DNA of 6,433 bases from Kineosphaera sp032229625 (GTDB lineage Bacteria; Actinomycetota; Actinomycetes; Actinomycetales; Dermatophilaceae), in assembly GCA_032229625.1 (NCBI GenBank), contig JAVTVZ010000157.1, forward strand, positions 1 through 6,433, given 5' to 3'. Under the pieces are notes generated by a model that was given only the letters and a program-made list of their open reading frames with translations, made no database searches and was not told where the DNA came from. Shown here in pieces: positions 1-3,479 of this stretch. A program made the position numbers and the translations under genes. Numbering within the stretch: the first letter of the stretch is position 1; each line of letters starts with the position of its first letter.

Positions 1-462
1 CGGGTCGAGCCCTATCGCCTGGTGGCGACCGGGCGGCGGTGGTATCTCTTCGCGTTCGACCTCGACCGCGACGACTGGCGGGTCTTCCGCCTCGACCGGA
101 TGCGGCAGGTGCAGGCGACGACGTGGCGCTTCACACCCCGGCCGAGCCCGGATGCCGTCGAGCATGTGACCCGGGGCATCAGCCGGGCGGCCTACCGTCA
201 CGACGCGACGATCCGGGTCGCCGCGCCCGCCGACGTCGTGCGGGACCGATACGGCCCGACGATGGCGCAGGTCGAGCCCCTGCCCGACGCGGCGGACGGC
301 TCACCGGCGTGCCTGCTGCGCGTCGGCGGTGACGACCTGGACGCCGTGGCGGCCTACCTGGCCTTCCTGCCGTGGGACTTCGAGGCCCTCGACCCTCCGG
401 AGCTGCGGGCGACGCTGCGCCGCCTCGGCACCCGGCTGCAGCAGGCCGCCGGGCCGCCGTGA
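1..462 (+). CDS. WYL-domain transcriptional regulator, C-terminal part (5' end outside window)
   Basis: The reading frame is open from base 1 to the TGA at 460-462, leaving 153 visible residues. They begin inside a WYL domain: a V-E-P-Y-R-L-V strand, the W-Y-L motif at visible residues 14-16, then an F-R-L-D-R-M segment at 29-34, which is the typical arginine-containing end of the ligand-binding WYL core. After this comes a WCX-like C-terminal extension (about 60-145) ending in a helical L-R-x-x-L-R-R-L-G-T-R-L segment. Members of this family (the YafY/PafBC type) usually carry an N-terminal winged-helix DNA-binding domain, which would lie upstream of the window. WYL domains are thought to sense nucleic acids or small ligands. 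The actual target cannot be read from this fragment. The gene converges on the GntR gene, with only 7 bases between the two stop codons. Family assignment is secure; the specific role is unknown. Confidence 0.9.
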   Translation, partial: RVEPYRLVATGRRWYLFAFDLDRDDWRVFRLDRMRQVQATTWRFTPRPSPDAVEHVTRGISRAAYRHDATIRVAAPADVVRDRYGPTMAQVEPLPDAADGSPACLLRVGGDDLDAVAAYLAFLPWDFEALDPPELRATLRRLGTRLQQAAGPP

Positions 463-469
463 CCGCCCG

Positions 470-853
470 TCAGTCGGTCGCGGTGAGGGCGTCGTGCAGG
501 GCGGCGCGGACGGTGTCGTCGTCGGCGCCGAGCAGCCGAGCGCCGGCGACGTAGGTGAGGGCGAGCTCGGCGATCCGGGTGCGCCGCTCCGCGGCCGAGA
601 GCGCCCGGGCCGGGGCCGTCACGCGCGTGCCGGCCCCGCGCGCGCTGCGCACGAGCCCCTCGGCCTCCAGCTCGCGGTAGGCCCGCGCGACGGTGCCGGT
701 CGCCAGCGCGAGGTCGGCGGCGAGCCGGCGCACCGGCGCGAGGCGGGCCCCTTCGGCCAGGGCCCCGGAGGTGATGAGCGCGGCCAGCTGGCGGCGCAGC
801 TGCTCGTAGGGCGGCGTCGGGTCGGCCGGGTCGATACGGACCGATGCGTTCAT
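470..853 (-). CDS. GntR-family transcriptional regulator, short YtrA-like type
   Basis: This is a 127-residue DNA-binding repressor-type protein. Residues about 14-80 form a GntR winged helix-turn-helix: P-P-Y-E-Q-L-R-R-Q-L opens it, the helix-turn-helix is L-A-A-D-L-A-L-A-T-G-T-V-A-R-A-Y-R-E-L-E, and the wing is G-L-V-R-S-A-R-G-A-G-T. The tail of about 45 residues is helical and too short for an FCD, UTRA or aminotransferase effector domain, which fits the YtrA subfamily. The start at 851-853 is chosen because AGGAG lies 7 bases upstream and the winged helix begins about 14 residues in. The frame stays open much further upstream (to 1642) but runs antisense through the hydrolase gene. YtrA regulators commonly control adjacent ABC-transporter genes; none is visible here. 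The divergent neighbour is the alpha/beta hydrolase, so autoregulation plus control of that gene is a reasonable inference. Confidence 0.93.
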   Translation of the reverse strand: MNASVRIDPADPTPPYEQLRRQLAALITSGALAEGARLAPVRRLAADLALATGTVARAYRELEAEGLVRSARGAGTRVTAPARALSAAERRTRIAELALTYVAGARLLGADDDTVRAALHDALTATD

Positions 854-860
854 CGCCTGA

Positions 861-865
861 CTCCT
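861..865 (-). promoter_or_regulatory. Ribosome binding site of the GntR gene
   Basis: On the minus strand AGGAG is followed by a 7-base spacer and then ATG (853-851). This is a near-ideal Shine-Dalgarno arrangement and fixes the start of the short GntR protein over the upstream in-frame alternatives. The motif sits in a small direct repeat (TCAGG twice, 7 bases apart). Confidence 0.8.
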
Positions 866-867
866 GA

Positions 868-881
868 CGCCGACGTCGGCG
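868..881. repeat. 14-bp perfect palindrome upstream of the GntR start
   Basis: CGCCGACGTCGGCG is a perfect palindrome lying 2 bases upstream of the Shine-Dalgarno sequence of the GntR gene. As DNA it could be an autoregulatory operator for a dimeric winged-helix protein. As RNA it could fold as a 5-bp stem with an ACGU loop next to the ribosome binding site. The palindrome is directly visible; its function is inferred from position only, and high GC content raises the chance of coincidence. Confidence 0.4.
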
Positions 882-940
882 CGAGCAACCGCGCGTGTCT
901 CAAGGAGAGATGACAGCACAGGCCGGGCGGCGCGGCGCGC

Positions 941-968
941 TTGTCTCGCGGCACTGCGACAACTTGTC
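941..968. promoter_or_regulatory. Cluster of TTGTC/GACAA half-sites in the divergent region
   Basis: TTGTC occurs at 941-945, GACAA at 958-962 and TTGTC again at 964-968. The last two form the 11-bp odd palindrome GACAA-C-TTGTC. These AT-containing half-sites stand out in an otherwise GC-dominated gap between the GntR gene and the hydrolase, where operators would be expected. No protein can be assigned to them from sequence alone. Confidence 0.25.
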
Positions 969-1017
969 CGCGTGTCGAGCCCGGCCGTCGATCGACCGGG
1001 CCCGGCGGGGGCGGACG

Positions 1018-1053
1018 TGGCCGGGTCGGCCGCCGCGACTGCCGACCCGGCCA
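1018..1053. repeat. 13-bp perfect inverted repeat, candidate operator upstream of the hydrolase promoter
   Basis: TGGCCGGGTCGGC at 1018-1030 is matched exactly by its reverse complement GCCGACCCGGCCA at 1041-1053, with a 10-base spacer. The right arm ends 12 bases before the proposed -10 element at 1066-1071, so it covers the place where a -35 element would be. That position suits a repressor site, and the divergent GntR gene is the obvious candidate regulator. As RNA it would be a strong hairpin, but no T-tract follows on either strand, so a classical terminator is less likely. The repeat is certain; the role is inferred. Confidence 0.55.
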
Positions 1054-1065
1054 GGTCGCGGCACC

Positions 1066-1071
1066 TAAAGT
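1066..1071 (+). promoter_or_regulatory. Probable -10 element of a leaderless hydrolase transcript
   Basis: TAAAGT fits the actinobacterial -10 pattern TANNNT and is the only TA dinucleotide in the 854-1078 gap. Seven bases separate it from the ATG at 1079, so transcription would start at or next to the start codon itself, giving a leaderless mRNA. There is no properly spaced Shine-Dalgarno sequence before this ATG, which agrees. No good -35 hexamer is visible. Confidence 0.6.
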
Positions 1072-1078
1072 GGGGGAC

Positions 1079-1624
1079 ATGCTGCTCTACGAGGGCGATC
1101 CGCAGCGGGTCGCCTCCCTCCTGCCGGGTCGGGGCTACACGCCGAACGGCCCACTCTTGCATTACACGCGGCGCTGCCTGCTCGACCAGGGGTGGACCGT
1201 GCGGGAGCTGTGGTGGTCGCGCGGGCAGGCGATGGAGACCGACGCGGCGTACGACGAGGCGAGCGACTTCGTCGCTGACGCGGGCTCGCCGCTGTTGCAC
1301 CTGGTCGTCGGCAAGAGCCTGGGCACGATGGCCGCGCAGGCCGCGGTCGACGCGAGCCTGCCGGCGGTGTGGCTGACGCCGCTGCTCAAGGAGCCGGTCG
1401 TGCGGGCCGCGCTGGACGCCACGCTCGAGCCGACGCTGCTCGTCGGCGGCAGCGCCGACGACACCTGGGACCGCGCGGTCGCCGACGCGACCCGCTGCCA
1501 GGTCCACGAGATCGGTGGCGGCGACCACAGCCTGGAGATCCCCGGGTCCGTCCGCGACTCCCTGCGCGCCCTGGACTCCGTCATCCGCCGCGTCGACGAC
1601 TTCATCCGCGGCCTGGAGCATTGA
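1079..1624 (+). CDS. Small alpha/beta-hydrolase-fold protein
   Basis: This 181-residue protein has the features of a compact alpha/beta hydrolase. An early L-L-P-G-R-G-Y-T-P segment (14-22) fits the oxyanion-hole loop. The nucleophile elbow is G-K-S-L-G (78-82), with Ser80 as the likely nucleophile. L-L-V-G-G-S-A-D-D (120-128) carries the likely acid Asp127 or Asp128, and G-G-D-H-S-L-E (147-153) carries the likely base His150. It is shorter than most lipases or esterases and lacks an evident lid, signal peptide or membrane segment, so it is probably cytoplasmic. It resembles small actinobacterial alpha/beta hydrolases of unknown substrate related to the dienelactone-hydrolase and TEX30-like groups. 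The ATG at 1079 is preferred over an upstream in-frame ATG at 941 because the extra residues are low-complexity and the -10 element fits 1079. It diverges from the GntR gene. The substrate cannot be told from sequence. Confidence 0.88.
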   Translation: MLLYEGDPQRVASLLPGRGYTPNGPLLHYTRRCLLDQGWTVRELWWSRGQAMETDAAYDEASDFVADAGSPLLHLVVGKSLGTMAAQAAVDASLPAVWLTPLLKEPVVRAALDATLEPTLLVGGSADDTWDRAVADATRCQVHEIGGGDHSLEIPGSVRDSLRALDSVIRRVDDFIRGLEH

Positions 1625-1677
1625 GGGCGGCGACCGCGGCATACGGCGGGTCCTGGCTGTGGAGCCGGTGGGGGGTC

Positions 1678-1700
1678 GTGATCCGCGGGTCGACGATCAC
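1678..1700. repeat. GTGATC/GATCAC inverted repeat upstream of the dehydrogenase promoter
   Basis: GTGATC at 1678-1683 and GATCAC at 1695-1700 are perfect 6-bp inverted arms with an 11-base spacer, so equivalent positions lie 17 bp apart. The pair sits 25 bases before the proposed -10 at 1726-1731, at the upstream edge of its -35 zone. It could be an operator; the short arms allow coincidence. Confidence 0.25.
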
Positions 1701-1725
1701 CGCGACGCGCCGGCGCCCCGTCTCG

Positions 1726-1731
1726 TAGGGT
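1726..1731 (+). promoter_or_regulatory. Possible -10 element for the dehydrogenase gene
   Basis: TAGGGT matches TANNNT and lies about 60 bases before the GTG start. Initiation about 7 bases downstream would give a leader of roughly 50 bases holding the hairpin at 1743-1769 and the ribosome binding site. No -35 hexamer is convincing, so this is a moderate call. Confidence 0.35.
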
Positions 1732-1742
1732 CGGGCCAGCGA

Positions 1743-1769
1743 CGTCGCCGGGCAGCCGACCCGGCGGCG
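1743..1769 (+). other. Leader hairpin between promoter and ribosome binding site of the dehydrogenase gene
   Basis: CGCCGGG (1746-1752) pairs perfectly with CCCGGCG (1760-1766) around the 7-base loop CAGCCGA. In RNA the stem extends to 10 pairs (1743-1769) through one U-G pair. It ends 6 bases before the GGAGAGGAG ribosome-binding region. It could end read-through from the hydrolase gene, stabilise the mRNA or modulate expression. No T-tract follows and no alternative pairing with the ribosome binding site is evident. Confidence 0.4.
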
Positions 1770-1779
1770 CGTCCTGGAG

Positions 1780-1784
1780 AGGAG
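1780..1784 (+). promoter_or_regulatory. Ribosome binding site deciding the GTG start of the dehydrogenase
   Basis: AGGAG, within the longer purine run GGAGAGGAG (1776-1784), precedes the GTG at 1790 by 5 bases. The protein's first strand and the GDGIGPE motif begin within 10 residues of this start, as in the family, so the GTG start is well supported. Confidence 0.8.
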
Positions 1785-1789
1785 CCACG

Positions 1790-2860
1790 GTGACCACCCT
1801 GCTCGCCTTGCCCGGTGACGGCATCGGCCCGGAGATCACGCCCGCCACGCTGTCCGTGCTGGCGGCCGCCGACACTCGGTACGGGTTGGGCATCGAGGTC
1901 GAGGTGATGGACATCGGGCTGGCCGCCCTCGCGCAGCAGGGCACGACCCTGCCGCAGGCCGTGCTGGAGCGTTTTCCCCAGGTCGACGGCGTGATCCTCG
2001 GCCCCGTCTCGCACTACGACTACCCGCCCAAGGAGCAGGGCGGTCTCAATCCCTCGGGCGAGCTGCGGGTCCGCTTCGGGCTCGGCTCGAATGTCCGGCC
2101 GTGCGTCTCGCAGCCCGACCTGTCGATCCTGCGGCGGCCGATGGACCTGGTCATCGTCCGGGAAAACACCGAGGGCTTCTATGTCGATCGCGGCATGCAC
2201 GCCGGCGGCGGCGAGGTCATGCCCGACCCCGACACCGTGCTCATCATCGGAAAGATCACGACGGCCGCCTCCACGCGCGTCGCGCGCACGGCTTTCGAGC
2301 TGGCGCGCTCACGGCGCCGCCGCGTGACGGTCGTGCACAAGGCCAACGTGCTGAAGATGTCCGGCGGCCACTTCCTGCGCTGCGTGCGCGACGTCGCGGC
2401 CGACTACCCGGACGTGCAGCTGGAGGAGTTGATCGTCGACGCGGCCGCGGCCATGCTCGTGCGCAAGCCCGACCACTTCGACGTCATCGTCACGACGAAC
2501 ATGTTCGGTGACATCCTCTCCGACGAGGCCTCCGAGCTGTGCGGAAGCCTCGGTCTGGGCGGCTCCCTCAATGTCGGCGACGACTACGCGATGGCTCAGG
2601 CGCAGCACGGCTCCGCCCCTGACATCGCCGGCCAGGGCGTCGCCAACCCCACGTCGCTCATCCTGTCGACGGCGATGCTGCTCGAGTGGCTCGGTCGACG
2701 TCGGGGCGAGCAGGCCTGTCTCGACGCCGCGCGAGCGATCACGGCTGCCGTCGACGCGACGATCGCCGACCCCGCGACCCGCACCCGCGACCTCGGGGGC
2801 ACCCTGCGCACCGACGACTTCACCGCTGCCGTCGTCGCCGCGCTCGGCGCCCACGGCTGA
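1790..2860 (+). CDS. Isocitrate/isopropylmalate dehydrogenase family, NAD-type, substrate unassigned
   Basis: This 356-residue enzyme belongs to the metal-dependent beta-decarboxylating dehydrogenases, which oxidise and decarboxylate (2R)-hydroxy acids such as 3-isopropylmalate, isocitrate, homoisocitrate, tartrate or D-malate. Visible landmarks are G-D-G-I-G-P-E (9-15); substrate arginines in L-R-V-R-F to N-V-R-P (93-104); R-E-N-T-E-G-F-Y (124-131) with catalytic Tyr131; Lys184 in H-K-A-N-V-L-K; metal ligands Asp217, Asp241 and Asp245, the last two in N-M-F-G-D-I-L-S-D-E; and H-G-S-A-P-D-I-A-G-Q-G (273-283). Asp278 there is the residue type associated with NAD+ rather than NADP+ use. The R-E-N-T-E-G-F-Y segment differs from LeuB (R-E-L-T-G-G) and is closer to homoisocitrate, tartrate and NAD-isocitrate enzymes, so LeuB is unlikely. 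No leu, lysine or citrate-cycle gene is adjacent. Length is full and all catalytic residues are present. Confidence 0.92.
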   Translation: MTTLLALPGDGIGPEITPATLSVLAAADTRYGLGIEVEVMDIGLAALAQQGTTLPQAVLERFPQVDGVILGPVSHYDYPPKEQGGLNPSGELRVRFGLGSNVRPCVSQPDLSILRRPMDLVIVRENTEGFYVDRGMHAGGGEVMPDPDTVLIIGKITTAASTRVARTAFELARSRRRRVTVVHKANVLKMSGGHFLRCVRDVAADYPDVQLEELIVDAAAAMLVRKPDHFDVIVTTNMFGDILSDEASELCGSLGLGGSLNVGDDYAMAQAQHGSAPDIAGQGVANPTSLILSTAMLLEWLGRRRGEQACLDAARAITAAVDATIADPATRTRDLGGTLRTDDFTAAVVAALGAHG

Positions 2861-2863
2861 CCC

Positions 2864-2886
2864 CGGCGGGCCCGAACGTCCCGCCG
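2864..2886. terminator. GC-rich hairpin between convergent genes, candidate bidirectional terminator
   Basis: CGGCGGG (2864-2870) pairs perfectly with CCCGCCG (2880-2886) around a 9-base loop. The hairpin fills nearly all of the 27-base gap between the stops of the dehydrogenase (+) and the SRPBCC gene (-). It reads as a stem on both strands. There is no T-tract, as is common for actinobacterial terminator-like hairpins, so efficiency is uncertain. Confidence 0.5.
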
Positions 2887-2887
2887 C

Positions 2888-3292
2888 TCAGGCGCCCTCG
2901 GCGAGCGACTTGATCTTGGCGAGGGTGTCGTGCAGGCCGGCGCGGATCGCGTCGCCCTCGGCGCGCTCGCTGGTGATCCGCACGTAGAGCCGCGTGCCGT
3001 CGCCCTCGGCGTCGACGTCGAACGTGCCCTTGTAGTTGTTGCGGCCGCCGACCGAGCCCCAGGAGAAGGTGCGCCCCGGGCGGTCCACGCGCGTCCACGC
3101 CGTGCCCTGCACCTCGACGGTCGTCCCGTCGCTCAGGCGCGGACAGGCGGTGACCTCGACGGCGCCGTCGCCGACCTCCTCGGCGCGCGTCAGCCGCGGC
3201 ATGTAGCCCGGCAGGTTGCTCACGTCGCACAGGTAGTCGAAGAGCCGCGCTGGAGGCATGGCGATCGAGATGGAGTCGGTGTATTCGGCCAT
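2888..3292 (-). CDS. SRPBCC-fold (START/polyketide-cyclase-like) protein
   Basis: This 134-residue single-domain protein fits the SRPBCC helix-grip fold. A first strand (Y-T-D-S-I-S-I, 4-10) leads into the P-P-A-R-L-F-D-Y-L helix (13-21) and the signature D-V-S-N-L-P-G-Y-M-P (23-32), followed by alternating strands (about 38-108) and a long C-terminal helix (about 112-131). This fold makes a deep hydrophobic pocket for lipids or other small ligands. Actinobacterial genomes encode many such stand-alone proteins of unknown ligand, and some act as cyclases or aromatase-like proteins. There is no signal peptide or membrane segment. No strong Shine-Dalgarno sequence precedes the ATG at 3290-3292, but the start fits the first strand closely. 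It converges with the dehydrogenase and diverges from glyQS. Fold assignment is good; function is unknown. Confidence 0.85.
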   Translation of the reverse strand: MAEYTDSISIAMPPARLFDYLCDVSNLPGYMPRLTRAEEVGDGAVEVTACPRLSDGTTVEVQGTAWTRVDRPGRTFSWGSVGGRNNYKGTFDVDAEGDGTRLYVRITSERAEGDAIRAGLHDTLAKIKSLAEGA

Positions 3293-3323
3293 GGCGCCGG
3301 TCTATCAGTGCGGACGGGCGCGC

Positions 3324-3342
3324 TCGGGGACTTCCGTCCCGA
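3324..3342 (-). other. Hairpin in the upstream region of the SRPBCC gene
   Basis: Read on the minus strand, TCGGGAC and GTCCCCGA flank a GGAA loop: 7 base pairs with one bulged base, closed by a GNRA-type tetraloop. It ends 31 bases before the SRPBCC ATG and would be in its 5' leader if transcription starts further upstream. No clear minus-strand -10 element was found, so whether it is transcribed is unknown. Confidence 0.3.
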
Positions 3343-3360
3343 CTGGTTCGTCACCCGGGC

Positions 3361-3410
3361 GGCGCGCCCCGGCACGCCCCGGCACGCCCCGGCACGCCCC
3401 GGCACGCCAC
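3361..3410. repeat. Five-unit 10-bp tandem repeat upstream of glyQS
   Basis: Five head-to-tail units of 10 bp: GGCGCGCCCC, three identical copies of GGCACGCCCC, then GGCACGCCAC. The first and last differ from the core unit at one base each. The array spans about -119 to -70 relative to the proposed glyQS start site and lies a similar distance upstream of the SRPBCC gene. A 10-bp period places each unit on roughly the same face of the helix, which would suit cooperative protein binding. It may equally be a slippage-generated minisatellite with no function. Confidence 0.85.
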
Positions 3411-3467
3411 GGTGACGCGGGGTGTCCAGCGTCCGGGTCGCCGACCGGAGCGCCCGGCCCGCCCCGG

Positions 3468-3473
3468 TAGCCT
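3468..3473 (+). promoter_or_regulatory. Probable -10 element of a leaderless glyQS transcript
   Basis: TAGCCT fits TANNNT and is followed by 6 bases and then GTG at 3480. This is the spacing expected when transcription begins at the start codon. No Shine-Dalgarno motif with usable spacing precedes either the GTG at 3480 or the in-frame ATG at 3489. No -35 hexamer is convincing. Confidence 0.5.
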
Positions 3474-3479
3474 GCTGGG

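Noticed and set aside
450..469. CGGGC/GCCCG stem spanning the convergent WYL and GntR stop codons as a terminator.
   Set aside because: Only 5 bp with a 10-base loop and no T-tract; stems this short are frequent by chance at this GC content.
941..1078. Upstream ATG adding 46 residues to the hydrolase.
   Set aside because: The added segment is Gly/Arg/Pro-rich with no fold, overlaps the inverted repeat and promoter, and the -10 element points to the ATG at 1079.
854..1642. N-terminal extension of the GntR frame on the minus strand through the whole hydrolase gene.
   Set aside because: The winged helix begins just after the ATG at 853, which has an AGGAG site. The extension is low-complexity and antisense to a gene with a clear catalytic triad.
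3361..3410. Tandem 10-bp units considered as a CRISPR array.
   Set aside because: The units are contiguous with no spacers, far shorter than CRISPR repeats, and no cas gene is present.
3411..3479. T-box riboswitch upstream of the glycyl-tRNA synthetase gene.
   Set aside because: I see no T-box core sequence, specifier stem or antiterminator, and the proposed promoter leaves no leader RNA.
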